Of a DNA stretch of 64,000 nucleotides, positions 19,401 through 26,720 are shown piece after piece; positions within the stretch are counted from its first letter, which is position 1, and each line of letters starts with the position of its first letter. The notes under the pieces were generated by a model, which saw only the letters and a program-made list of their open reading frames with translations, made no database searches and had not been told where the DNA came from. Location of the stretch: assembly GCF_913774235.1 (NCBI RefSeq), contig NZ_CAJYDW010000012.1, positions 1 through 64,000 on the forward strand. Reading direction: 5' to 3'. The translations under genes were made by a program, and so were the position numbers. The DNA comes from an uncultured Pseudomonas sp. (GTDB lineage Bacteria > Pseudomonadota > Gammaproteobacteria > Pseudomonadales > Pseudomonadaceae).

Positions 19401-19861
19401 GGCTGACCCTGGATCACCTGGTGCATTTGGCCAATGGGCAGATGCAGCGCCTGCATGGTCGTTACCAACTGATCCGTCGGCAGGCGGCGGAACTGGAGCT
19501 GCAGATCCTCGACACCTGGCAGGCCGATGCCCTGCGCGACATCCGCACCCTGTCGGGCGGCGAGAGCTTCCTGGTCAGCCTGGCCCTGGCCCTGGCGCTG
19601 TCGGACCTGGTCAGCCAGCGTACCGGCATCGACTCGCTGTTCCTCGACGAAGGCTTCGGCACCCTCGACGGCGAGACCCTGGAGGTCGCCCTCGATGCCC
19701 TGGACCAGCTCAATGCCGGCGGCAAGACCATCGGCATCATCAGCCACGTGGAGGCGCTCAAGGAGCGTATCCCGGTGCAACTCCGGGTGCGCAAGGGCGT
19801 CGGGCTCGGACACAGCGGTCTGGAGCGACGCTACGCGGTGGACAAAAGCTCGACCGATTGA
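16436..19861 (+). CDS. sbcC: SbcC-type SMC-like ATPase/nuclease subunit
   Basis: A 1141-residue protein of Rad50/SbcC architecture. The N-terminal Walker A is TGPTGAGKTT. Long Glu/Gln/Arg/Ala-rich coiled coils follow (about 190-530 and 560-980), separated by a zinc hook CPLCG near residue 548. The C-terminal signature is LSGGESF and the Walker B is SLFLDEGFG. It pairs with SbcD in an ATP-dependent double-strand exonuclease and hairpin endonuclease. The start at 16436 (MKILTLRLKNLNSLKG) was chosen because the conserved fold begins there. Alanine/glutamine-rich coils account for the unusually high GC. It is separated from sbcD by five genes. Confidence 0.95.
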   Translation: MKILTLRLKNLNSLKGEWKIDFTAEPFASSGLFAITGPTGAGKTTLLDAICLALYHRTPRMSKVGGESNELMTRHTGDCLAEVEFAVRGERYRAFWSQRRARDRADGALQPPKVELAKLDGSILAEKTGDKLRLTEELTGLDFERFTRSMLLAQGGFAAFLEASASQRAELLEELTGTAVYGQISQRVFERAKAVKDTLELLRQRRDGVEVLDDERRQALIAEGTTLAAREVQLGEQLATWQAQRQWLAALEQAATAAQTAESRLAAAQQAWDAAESRRQRLAAAEPAARLLPVEQAWREAQAREHQSRDELTQLDQRLQALAARREAALGQALGASLELWHQAETQQAHRHDEQQRLATSLAERTRHAELGERLGDWRSQLALRDERADTLARLTRRQEEQTHQLQLLAEEREAQQVAVQRARDQAIQAQAAEQAQAERWQAALDGRDEKAWRGLWQAALGRVNEVDQLDQLVERRRQLQTQLERLARSQGERQRQHGEQQLRLDALRGRYREVAQQVREREKLLEQERVIRSLEAQRAELRPHEPCPLCGSREHPAVADYAALDVSATQTALQEAKTELERLTQEGKELGETLVALKTQLDQTSEQQTEASQQLEQLGELWRQRCVALGADPEAPGAVAELRRRQDAELARIQQVLATLDGLRQLGEESRQEAQRTARQQADAEQRLALAEAAWERARQGLAEGAQELQESQRHQTEAERQLAADLAAAGYELPSRAAEWLAQRDQEWRTWQADRQRDQELQQGLRDGEQRLAALAPLVATWRERAAAIAAAPVEPSAAATVLAEATAAWEDCREQGAALQGTRLSLAERLAREAQLAEEASARWETALAASAFADVAAWRDAQLDDAERSALGAELARLDTTLTEARALAGAARQHHAALGAQPLTETSAAELDAALAAANAELRTLSQRQGEVGAALRDDERRRAGLQALLVEIAAQERDQDLWQHLNGLIGSADGAKFRKFAQGLTLDHLVHLANGQMQRLHGRYQLIRRQAAELELQILDTWQADALRDIRTLSGGESFLVSLALALALSDLVSQRTGIDSLFLDEGFGTLDGETLEVALDALDQLNAGGKTIGIISHVEALKERIPVQLRVRKGVGLGHSGLERRYAVDKSSTD

Positions 19862-19984
19862 GTATTTCTCCTGCCCGAGTGGTCGAAGGCCGGCGAAGCG
19901 AAACGTCAAAACTGTTAAGTTAGATGGGTTCGCTCCGTTCGCCGCGTCGCGGTGACATCTTCTTCTCTACCGGCCTCCCTCACC

Positions 19985-21898
19985 ATGTCCCAGTTCCTTG
20001 CCGTTGGACTGTTCGAATATGACGCCAGCCGTGGCGAATGGCGAGGCGACGCAGCCTGCGCCGCCATGCTGGAGCGCGACGTCGAGCAGATCGCCCAGGG
20101 CCTGCCGCTGGCCGACTTGGTGGCCGACTTGCAGAGCCGTACCGCGGCACCCGCGGGGCTGCTACCCGCTGCCGGTGAACGCTGGGAAGCCTGGCGCCTG
20201 GGGCGGGATGGCAAGGCCCGCTATCTGCAGTTCCAGCGCCGCGAGAGTGGTGGCGTGCTGCTCGACGTCACCGCTCAACGCCATCACGAAGCCGAGCTCT
20301 GGCAGGGCGAGGCCTTCAAGCGCAGCGTCATGGTCTGCAGCGTCGACTGCATCAAGCTGATCGACCTCGAAGGCCGTCTGGAATACATGAACCCGGGTGG
20401 CCTGGTGGTGATGGAGATCGACGACTTCCTGCCCTTCCAGGGCCGCCAATGGGCCGAGCTCTGGCCCGAGGAGCAGCGCCATGCGGTGCTCGACTCCATC
20501 GAGGCGGCGCGCCACGGCGGCATCGGTCGTTTCACCGGCCTGGCGCCTACCGCCAAGGGCACCCGCCGCTGGTGGGACGTGGTGGTCACGCCGATCCTCG
20601 GTGACGACGGTCTGCCGCTGCAATTCCTCTCCATCTCCCGCGATGTGACCGAAACCGTGCACGCCCGCGAGGCACTGGACGAACTCAATCGCAACCTGGA
20701 GGCACGCATCGAGGCGCGCAGCCAGGAGCTGTTGGCGTTGGAGGAAGAGCTGCGCCAGGCGCAGAAAATGGAGGCCATCGGCCAACTCACCGGCGGCATC
20801 GCCCACGATTTTAACAACCTGCTCACCGGCATCGTCGGCTCCCTCGACCTGATGCGGCGGCGGGTGCAGCAGGGGCGTATCCAGGAGCTGGAGCGCTACC
20901 TGGATACCGCCACCCGCTCGGCGGAGAACGCAGCGGCCCTGACCCAGCGCCTCTTGGCCTTCGCCCGGCGCCAGGTGCTGGAACCCCGGCCGGTGGATGC
21001 CGGCCAGCTGGTGCAGGGCATGCACGAACTGCTGCGCCATAGCCTGGGCCGCAAGATCCGCAAGGAAGTCCAGCTGGACGAGGAACTCTGGCTGCTGCAC
21101 TGCGATCCGCACCAGCTGGAAAACGCCATCCTCAACCTCGCCATCAACGCCCGGGACGCCATGCCCGAGGGCGGCAGCCTGAGCATCCGCGTGGAAAACG
21201 TCCAGGGTCCCTTGAACGTTGGCCTGTCGCCCGAGACGCTGGAGGGCGATTTCGTCCGTATCCAGGTCTGCGACACCGGCACCGGGATGGACGCCGATAC
21301 TCTCAAGCGCGCCTGCGAGCCCTTCTTCACCACCAAGCCCAGCGGCCGGGGTACCGGGCTCGGGCTGTCGATGATCTATGGTTTCGTCCGGCAGTCCGGT
21401 GGCCAGGTGCAGATCCATTCGGTGCTGGGCGAAGGTACCTGCATCAGCCTCTATCTGCCGCGCTTGCTGGCCGAGCCCGTGGAGACCACCCCGCTTCACG
21501 CCGCCGAAGGCCCGACGCTGCCCGAGGTGTCCGGCGACTGCGCCCTGATCGTCGAGGAGGAGCGGGAGGTACGGGTGATCATCAGCGAGGCCCTCGCCGA
21601 GCTGGGCTACACCCCCCTGGCGGTGAGCGACAGCGCCACGGCCGTTGCCCTGATCGCCTCGGGCAGCCTGCGCATCGACCTGCTGGTAACCAGCCTCGGC
21701 CTGTCCGGGCTGGATGGCCGGCAGCTGGCCGAACAGGCCCGCGCCACCACCCCTGGCCTGCCGGTGCTCTACCTGTCCGGCCAGGCCGATCCGGCGATGC
21801 TGCCGGAGCTGGCCGAGGAGGGCGTCGAACTCATCGGCAAGCCCTTCGGCCTGGAAGAACTGGCACGCTGCGTGGCGCGCCTGCGTCCGGGCGTCTGA
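19985..21898 (+). CDS. PAS hybrid sensor histidine kinase with degenerate receiver domain
   Basis: A 637-residue soluble kinase. The order is an N-terminal sensory region (1-110), a PAS domain (about 115-240), a short coiled coil, the HisKA box GGIAHDFNNLL (about 275) and an HATPase domain with NLAINARDAMPEGG, DTGTGMD and GTGLGLSM. A C-terminal receiver-like domain covers about 525-637. In the receiver the phospho-acceptor Asp is replaced by Ser (LLVTSLGLSGLDG), and the acidic pocket reads VEEE; the Lys (IGKPFG) is retained. The domain probably cannot be phosphorylated. No membrane segment is seen. The start at 19985 has no clear ribosome site; GTG 19952 is an alternative. The partner regulator is not adjacent. 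Confidence 0.88.
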   Translation: MSQFLAVGLFEYDASRGEWRGDAACAAMLERDVEQIAQGLPLADLVADLQSRTAAPAGLLPAAGERWEAWRLGRDGKARYLQFQRRESGGVLLDVTAQRHHEAELWQGEAFKRSVMVCSVDCIKLIDLEGRLEYMNPGGLVVMEIDDFLPFQGRQWAELWPEEQRHAVLDSIEAARHGGIGRFTGLAPTAKGTRRWWDVVVTPILGDDGLPLQFLSISRDVTETVHAREALDELNRNLEARIEARSQELLALEEELRQAQKMEAIGQLTGGIAHDFNNLLTGIVGSLDLMRRRVQQGRIQELERYLDTATRSAENAAALTQRLLAFARRQVLEPRPVDAGQLVQGMHELLRHSLGRKIRKEVQLDEELWLLHCDPHQLENAILNLAINARDAMPEGGSLSIRVENVQGPLNVGLSPETLEGDFVRIQVCDTGTGMDADTLKRACEPFFTTKPSGRGTGLGLSMIYGFVRQSGGQVQIHSVLGEGTCISLYLPRLLAEPVETTPLHAAEGPTLPEVSGDCALIVEEEREVRVIISEALAELGYTPLAVSDSATAVALIASGSLRIDLLVTSLGLSGLDGRQLAEQARATTPGLPVLYLSGQADPAMLPELAEEGVELIGKPFGLEELARCVARLRPGV

Positions 21899-21997
21899 GC
21901 CGCACGCGGCGAACTGTCGCGGTCCTCCAGGGTCGATCCTTTCGTGTCGCAACGTCCGTTGCGGCTGCTGTCGTGTCGACAAGAAAAGGAGCGCTTC

Positions 21998-23644
21998 ATG
22001 AAACGCCTGCCACCTGCGCCACCCGCGCGGATGCTCGTCCTGTCCCTGTCCATTGCCTTTCTCGCCGCCTGCGCCCATAACGGCGACAAGCCGGAAACCC
22101 CGACCTGGAGTTGGCGCGACGCCAGCAGCGCCCGCGCCGTGCCGCCGGACCAGGCCTATCCCGAGCTGTTCGTCGCGGTGCAGCAGGGCAAGCTGTTCAG
22201 TGACCAGAAGCACTTCGTCGATGCCCTGCCCAAGCGCAACCCCGCTGATATCCGCCGCGACTTCCTGGCGCAACGCGGCCAGCCCGGCTTCGACCTCAAG
22301 GCCTTCGTCGCCGCCAACTTCGAAGAGTCCGATCCGATCAAGGCCGATCCGCCCAAGGCTGGCGCCGATCTGCCCACCCACGTCAAGGATCTCTGGCCGG
22401 TGCTCACCCGCCACTACGAAGAGGTGCCGGCCTACAGCAGCCTGCTGCCGTTGCCCAAGCCCTACGTGGTCCCCGGCGGTCGCTTCCGCGAGGTCTACTA
22501 CTGGGATTCCTACTTCACCATGCTGGGCCTGGCCAAGGACGGTCGCACCGATCTGGTCCGCGACATGGTGGACAACTTCGCCAACGAGATCGACGTCTAC
22601 GGCCACATTCCCAACGGCAACCGCAGCTACTACCTGAGTCGCTCGCAGCCGCCGTTCTTCGCCTACATGGTCGACCTCCAGGCCAGCCTGGAAGGTGATT
22701 CGGCCTATCGCCGCTACCTGCCACAGCTGCAGAAGGAATATGCGTACTGGATGGCCGGCGCCCAGGGCTTGCCGGCGGGCCAGGCCAATGCCCATGTGGT
22801 CAAGCTGGCCGACGGTACCCTGCTCAATCGCTACTGGGACGCCAGCGACACCCCGCGCCAGGAGTCCTATATGGAAGACCTGGCCACCGCTGCCCAGGCC
22901 AAGGGTCGTCCGGCTGGTGAGGTCTATCGCGACCTGCGCGCCGGTGCCGAGAGCGGCTGGGACTTCTCTTCGCGCTGGCTGGGTGACGGCAAGACCCTGG
23001 CGACCATCCGTACCACCGCCATCGCGCCGGTGGACCTGAACAGCCTGCTCTATCACCTGGAACAGACCATCGCCAAGGCCTGCGAGAAGACCGGTGAAGC
23101 CAGCTGCGTCCAGGCCTACAGCCAGAAGGCCAAGACCCGTCAGCAGGCCATCGACCGCTACCTGTGGAATCCGGCCGGCTACTACACCGACTTCGACTGG
23201 CAGGCCAAGCGCCGTACTGACAAGGTCACCGCCGCTGCCTTGTTCCCGCTGTTCGTCGGTCTCGCCAGCCAGAGCAGCGCCGACCAGACCGCGGCCACGG
23301 TGGCGAACCAGCTGCTGCGTCCCGGCGGCATCGCCACCACCACGGTCAAGACCGGCCAGCAGTGGGACGAACCCAACGGCTGGGCACCGCTGCAATGGGT
23401 CGCCGTCGACGGCCTGCGGCGCTACCAGCAGAACAAGCTGGCCGCGGACATCGGCACCCGCTTCCTCACCCAGGTGCAGAACCTCTATGCCCGCGAGCAG
23501 AAGCTGGTGGAGAAGTATGACCTCACCGGCGGCCAGGGTGGTGGTGGCGGCGAGTACGAGCTGCAGGACGGTTTCGGCTGGACCAATGGCGTGACGCTCA
23601 AGCTGCTCGAACTCTACGGCAAGCCGCAACCCAGCGCGCAGTGA
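21998..23644 (+). CDS. treA: Trehalase (GH37), predicted lipoprotein
   Basis: A 548-residue alpha,alpha-trehalase that hydrolyses trehalose to two glucose. Both family signatures are present: PGGRFREVYYWDSYF at about 160 and QWDEPNGWAPLQ at about 450, with a glycine-rich GGQGGGGGEYE near the C terminus. Unlike the usual Sec-secreted TreA, the N terminus has a basic start, a hydrophobic core and an LAAC lipobox at about residues 22-25, so it is likely anchored to the outer or inner membrane facing the periplasm. The start at 21998 has AAGGAG. An intrinsic terminator follows 8 bp after the stop. Confidence 0.95.
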   Translation: MKRLPPAPPARMLVLSLSIAFLAACAHNGDKPETPTWSWRDASSARAVPPDQAYPELFVAVQQGKLFSDQKHFVDALPKRNPADIRRDFLAQRGQPGFDLKAFVAANFEESDPIKADPPKAGADLPTHVKDLWPVLTRHYEEVPAYSSLLPLPKPYVVPGGRFREVYYWDSYFTMLGLAKDGRTDLVRDMVDNFANEIDVYGHIPNGNRSYYLSRSQPPFFAYMVDLQASLEGDSAYRRYLPQLQKEYAYWMAGAQGLPAGQANAHVVKLADGTLLNRYWDASDTPRQESYMEDLATAAQAKGRPAGEVYRDLRAGAESGWDFSSRWLGDGKTLATIRTTAIAPVDLNSLLYHLEQTIAKACEKTGEASCVQAYSQKAKTRQQAIDRYLWNPAGYYTDFDWQAKRRTDKVTAAALFPLFVGLASQSSADQTAATVANQLLRPGGIATTTVKTGQQWDEPNGWAPLQWVAVDGLRRYQQNKLAADIGTRFLTQVQNLYAREQKLVEKYDLTGGQGGGGGEYELQDGFGWTNGVTLKLLELYGKPQPSAQ

Positions 23645-23651
23645 GCCAAAG

Positions 23652-23677
23652 AAAAGGTCCGCTGCGGCGGACCTTTT
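23652..23677 (+). terminator. Rho-independent terminator of treA
   Basis: An 11-bp perfect stem (AAAAGGTCCGC pairing with GCGGACCTTTT) around a TGCG loop, ending in a T-run. It lies 8 bp after the treA stop. Confidence 0.9.
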
Positions 23678-23795
23678 CGTGGGGGGTGTGAATACGGCTG
23701 GCTGGGCCTAGCGGCGTTGTACCTGATCCCGTCACCCACCGATCAGCCTTTCGTAGCGGAACCTGGGTACAGTCTCATCGCTGCCACAGAATCCG

Positions 23796-23830
23796 CCCCC
23801 TCTCCCTCTGGGAGAGGGCTGGGGTGAGGG
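23796..23830. repeat. Short intergenic palindromic repeat (REP-like)
   Basis: CCCTCTCCC and GGGAGAGGG flank a TCT loop, followed by CTGGGGTGAGGG. This C/T-rich hairpin with a GGGGTGAGG tail is a familiar dispersed intergenic sequence in Pseudomonas and related genomes. Only one copy is in the window. Confidence 0.6.
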
Positions 23831-23854
23831 ATGCCTAGCTCCGGACATCCACTA

Positions 23855-23959
23855 TCACAGCGGATCGACCGGCGGCGCATCGTCCTCGTCGGCGGGCAGC
23901 TCCGCCGGGTGCAGACCATCGGGATCTTCGTCCTCGGGCAACGGCAGAATGACGTTCAT
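23855..23959 (-). CDS. Tiny acidic protein, 34 residues, coupled to upstream small ORF
   Basis: It encodes MNVILPLPEDEDPDGLHPAE followed by LPADEDDAPPVDPL. It is very acidic and proline-rich, probably disordered. Its ATG shares one base with the stop of the preceding 50-residue ORF (TGATG), a typical coupling junction. No family is recognised. Confidence 0.5.
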   Translation of the reverse strand: MNVILPLPEDEDPDGLHPAELPADEDDAPPVDPL

Positions 23960-24111
23960 CAGCTGTACTCCGGATTGCGTGGATTCTTTTGCGGCAATCG
24001 TTCCTCGACCGGCTTGTCTTCCGGATCCTCGCCCACGGGCTCTGCGGGATCAGGCGCGATGTCCGGATCGATGTCCAGGTCGTCGGGGTTTTCCTTGATC
24101 TGATCGTTCAT
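23959..24111 (-). CDS. Small acidic Pro/Asp/Glu-rich protein, 50 residues
   Basis: The protein begins MNDQIKENPDDLDIDPDIAP and ends QKNPRNPEYS. It is highly acidic with repeated D/E-P pairs and no hydrophobic core, so it is probably an unstructured cytoplasmic protein. GCGGAGGCCAC gives a strong ribosome site. It lies 65 bp downstream of the ABC exporter on the same strand and is coupled to the next 34-residue ORF. Similar tiny Asp/Pro-rich proteins are common in Pseudomonas, but no function is known. Confidence 0.55.
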   Translation of the reverse strand: MNDQIKENPDDLDIDPDIAPDPAEPVGEDPEDKPVEERLPQKNPRNPEYS

Positions 24112-24176
24112 GTGGCCTCCGCGAGTGGTTGTTAAGCCTTGGGCAGAGCCCTCCAGGCGAAGTTCGCCACCGGCGA

Positions 24177-25988
24177 TCAGCGATAGCCCCGCGCCTGCAG
24201 GTCGAACAGCTGGGCGTAGCGACCACCGCTGGCCAACAACTGCTCATGATTACCGCGCTCGCGAATCTCGCCGTCTTCCAGCACCAGGATCTGGTCGGCA
24301 TTGCGCACGCTGGAGAAGCGGTGGGAGATCAGTAGGGTCATGCGCTGCTGCGCCTGGGCGCGGAAACGTTCGAAGATCACCGCTTCGGCGGCGGCATCCA
24401 GGGCGGCGGTGGGTTCGTCCAGCACCAGGATGTCGGCTTCTTCGCGCATGTAGGCTCGCGACAGGGCGATCTTCTGCCACTGCCCGCCGGACAGCTCCTG
24501 TCCACCCATGAACCAGCGGCCGAGCTGCGTCTGGTAGCCCTCGCGCAGCCCGGCGATGACCTCGTCGGCCAGTCCCTGGGCCGCCGCCTTGTGCCAGCGT
24601 GTTTCATCGGTAAAGGCGGCCGTATCCCCTACGCCCAGGTTCTCCCCGGCGGTCAGCTGGTAGCGGATGAAGTCCTGGAAGATCACCCCGATGCGTCGGT
24701 GCAGGGCCGCCGGTTGCCAGTCCTGCAGGTCGCTACCATCGAGCAGGATGCGGCCCTGGGTCGGGGCGTGGAGGCGCGTCAGCAGCTTGATCAGGGTGGT
24801 CTTGCCCGAGCCATTGGCGCCCACCAGGGCCAGGCTCTGGCCCGGCTGCAGGTGGAAACTGATGTCTTGCAGCGTTGGCGCCGTCGCACCCGGATAGGTG
24901 AAGCCCACGCCCTCGAATCTCAGGCCGTCGCCGGGCTGGCTGCCCGCGGTCAGGCTGCCGCCCTCGGCGGTGGTAGGCTGGCCCAGGTAGTCGTAGAGGT
25001 TGCTCAGGTAGAGGCTGTCCTCGTAGAGCCCACCCAGGGCGGTGAGGCTGGCGCTGACCGCTGCCTGGCCCTGGCGGAACAGGGTGAGATAGAGGGTCAT
25101 CTGGCCCAGGCTCAGGCGACCGCGAACGGTGTCCAGCACCACCCAGGCATAGGCGACGTAGAAGGCCAGGGTACCCAGCAGACCGAAGACGAAACCCCAA
25201 CCGTCGCGCCTCAGGGTGAGACGGCGATCCTCGGCATAGAGCTTGGCGAAGGTGGTGCGGTAGCGCTCCAGCAGCAGGGGCGCAAGGCCGAACAGCTTGA
25301 CCTCCTTGATGTAGGCCTCGTGGGAGAGCAGCGTTTCCAGGTAGGTCTGGCGGCGGGTCTCGGGCGCGCGGCGGCTGAACAGGCGGAAGGCGTCACCCGA
25401 GAAACGTGCCTCGGCGAGGAATACCGGCAGGGCACCTACCACCAGCAGGAGCAGGGCCCAGGGCGAGAAGTGCACCAGCAGCACGGCGAAGCTCACCAGG
25501 GAGATGAGGTTCTGCAGCAAGGTGAGGGACTTGGTCACCAGGGCCAGCGGCCGTATCGAAGCTTCGCGCCGCGCTCGCACCAGCTTGTCGTAGAAGTCGG
25601 CGTCCTCGAATTGCGCTAGCGACAGGGTCTGGGCCTTTTCCAGGATCAGCAGGTTCACCGTTTGCCCCAGGCGCACGCGCAGCAGGGATTGCTGCACCGA
25701 CAGGAGTCGTTGCGCTGCGGCAAGGGCCGCCAGTACCCCGGCTTCGGCGAGCACGAACTTCAGCACCGGCCACAGCGGCGCCTGGCCTTGCTCGGCATGC
25801 AGCCGCATGGCCGCCACCACCGCATCGACGATGCGCTGCCCCAGCCAGGCTGCCAGCGCCGGCAGCAGACCCGCCACCAGGGTGGCCAGTACCAGCCCGA
25901 TCAGCAGGGCGGGCGAAGTGCTCCAGACCAGGCGAGCCGCACGGCGCATCTGCAGTTGGACGATGGCGAAAGAGGTTGAGAGGGCCAT
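24177..25988 (-). CDS. ABC exporter, fused permease and ATPase
   Basis: A 603-residue half-transporter. The N-terminal six-helix membrane domain covers about 15-325 and the nucleotide-binding domain about 360-600. The latter has Walker A GANGSGKTT, signature LSGGQWQK, Walker B ILVLDEPTAALD and H-loop LISHRFS. It would work as a homodimer or with another half. The start at 25988 (MALSTSF) was chosen because the 38 residues encoded upstream lack conservation features and the frame runs into the sRNA promoter repeat. The substrate is unknown; two tiny acidic ORFs follow on the same strand. Confidence 0.88.
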   Translation of the reverse strand: MALSTSFAIVQLQMRRAARLVWSTSPALLIGLVLATLVAGLLPALAAWLGQRIVDAVVAAMRLHAEQGQAPLWPVLKFVLAEAGVLAALAAAQRLLSVQQSLLRVRLGQTVNLLILEKAQTLSLAQFEDADFYDKLVRARREASIRPLALVTKSLTLLQNLISLVSFAVLLVHFSPWALLLLVVGALPVFLAEARFSGDAFRLFSRRAPETRRQTYLETLLSHEAYIKEVKLFGLAPLLLERYRTTFAKLYAEDRRLTLRRDGWGFVFGLLGTLAFYVAYAWVVLDTVRGRLSLGQMTLYLTLFRQGQAAVSASLTALGGLYEDSLYLSNLYDYLGQPTTAEGGSLTAGSQPGDGLRFEGVGFTYPGATAPTLQDISFHLQPGQSLALVGANGSGKTTLIKLLTRLHAPTQGRILLDGSDLQDWQPAALHRRIGVIFQDFIRYQLTAGENLGVGDTAAFTDETRWHKAAAQGLADEVIAGLREGYQTQLGRWFMGGQELSGGQWQKIALSRAYMREEADILVLDEPTAALDAAAEAVIFERFRAQAQQRMTLLISHRFSSVRNADQILVLEDGEIRERGNHEQLLASGGRYAQLFDLQARGYR

Positions 25989-26122
25989 GGGGGTATCTTC
26001 GACGGAGGTCAGCGTTAGTGGGGGCGCCGGGCGCTGCGTTCCCGGCGGTATGGCAAAAGGCTTACACGAGGTACTGTCACCTGGCCCTGTTCGCCCCGGC
26101 ACGGGCTGCGTAATCTACCTCC

Positions 26123-26235
26123 ATCAGCCGCGCAGGATGTGCAGCTCAGAGGTCAAGGATGATGACCAGGCCAGGATGGCACCTGACAGGACGTTGGGAT
26201 GGTCGCAACAGAGAACCCGCTTCGGCGGGTTTTTT
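26123..26235 (+). ncRNA. RsmX-like CsrA/RsmA-sequestering sRNA, copy 1
   Basis: A 113-nt predicted transcript. Five GGA motifs lie at 26135, 26157, 26174, 26189 and 26197. Several sit in small hairpin loops: GGTCA-AGGATGA-TGACC and GCC-AGGAT-GGC. It ends in a strong terminator with a UUCG loop. Length, GGA density and structure match RsmX/RsmY-type RNAs that titrate RsmA/CsrA downstream of GacS/GacA. A TAATCT -10-like element lies 7 bases upstream of the inferred start, and a CTTACA half of the GacA box lies at about -62. The start position is inferred. The family assignment is by motif, not by alignment. Confidence 0.75.
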
Positions 26236-26350
26236 GTTGTCTGGCGTTCCGCCGCTTTTTGGCTCGCACGACGGGGAATAGCGAAAGGCTTACACGGACT
26301 GCTGTCAGCTGGCCATGTTCGCCCCGGCACGGGCTGCGTAATCTACCTCC

Positions 26351-26463
26351 ATCAGCCGCGCAGGATGTGCAGCTTAGAGGTCAAGGATGATGACCAGGCC
26401 AGGATGGCACTTGACAGGACGTTGGGATGGTCACAACAGAGAACCCGCTTCGGCGGGTTTTTT
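26351..26463 (+). ncRNA. RsmX-like sRNA, copy 2
   Basis: Same 113-nt layout as copy 1, shifted exactly 228 bp. All five GGA motifs and the terminator are kept; a few substitutions are seen (GCAGCTTAGAGG, GGCACTTGACA and GGTCACAACA instead of GGTCGCAACA). The upstream CTTACA half-site and TAATCT element are conserved. Confidence 0.75.
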
Positions 26464-26515
26464 GTTGTCCGGTGTTCCGCCGCTCTTTGGCTCGCACGAC
26501 GGGGAATAGCGAAAG

Positions 26516-26550
26516 GCTTACATGGACTGCTGTCAGCTGGCCATGTAAGC
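26516..26550 (+). promoter_or_regulatory. Inverted CTTACA/TGTAAG element upstream of sRNA copy 3
   Basis: Perfect inverted repeat GCTTACATGG ... CCATGTAAGC, centred about 45 bp before the inferred RNA start. The hexamers are the two halves of the known GacA box but in the everted order, so this is a candidate rather than a canonical GacA site. Confidence 0.4.
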
Positions 26551-26578
26551 CCCGGCGTGGGTTGCGTAATCTACCTCC

Positions 26579-26691
26579 ATCAGCCGCGCAGGATGTGCAG
26601 CTCAGAGGTCAAGGATGATGACCAGGCCAGGATGGCACCTGACAGGACGTTGGGATGGTCACAACAGAGAACCCGCTTCGGCGGGTTTTTT
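26579..26691 (+). ncRNA. RsmX-like sRNA, copy 3
   Basis: Third copy of the 113-nt RNA with the same five GGA motifs and UUCG terminator. Its promoter differs from copies 1 and 2: GCTTACATGG at 26516 is mirrored by CCATGTAAGC at 26541, giving a perfect 10-bp inverted repeat with 15 bp between the arms. Copies 1 and 2 keep only the left arm. This copy may therefore respond differently to its activator. Confidence 0.75.
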
Positions 26692-26720
26692 GTTTTTCCT
26701 GCTTGCTTCTTGCCATGGAC

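Larger units (their letters stand above)
26056..26691 (+). repeat. Tandem triplication, 228-bp unit, each with promoter region, sRNA and terminator
   Basis: Equivalent landmarks recur exactly 228 bp apart: CTTACA at 26061, 26289 and 26517; TAATCTACCTCC at 26111, 26339 and 26567; and the AACCCGC-TTCG-GCGGGTT terminator ending at 26235, 26463 and 26691. Copies are nearly identical through the RNA part and differ mainly in the promoter half and the spacer after the terminator. Similarity stops just after the third terminator. The exact period and conserved architecture indicate recent tandem duplication of a complete transcription unit. Confidence 0.9.

Noticed and set aside
20162-23629. Very long minus-strand open frame (over 1,100 codons) opposite the kinase and trehalase genes
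   Set aside because: It is the antisense shadow of two well-supported plus-strand genes; composition is Gly/Gln/Ala/Leu noise of high-GC third-position bias, with no domains.
26040-26300. Canonical GacA box (TGTAAG-N6-CTTACA) upstream of sRNA copies 1 and 2
   Set aside because: Only the CTTACA half is present at the expected distance; the bases where TGTAAG should lie do not match.
26056-26691. CRISPR array or phase-variable protein repeat
   Set aside because: The unit is 228 bp with a terminator and no spacers, and the frames spanning it have no ribosome sites; an sRNA triplication fits better.
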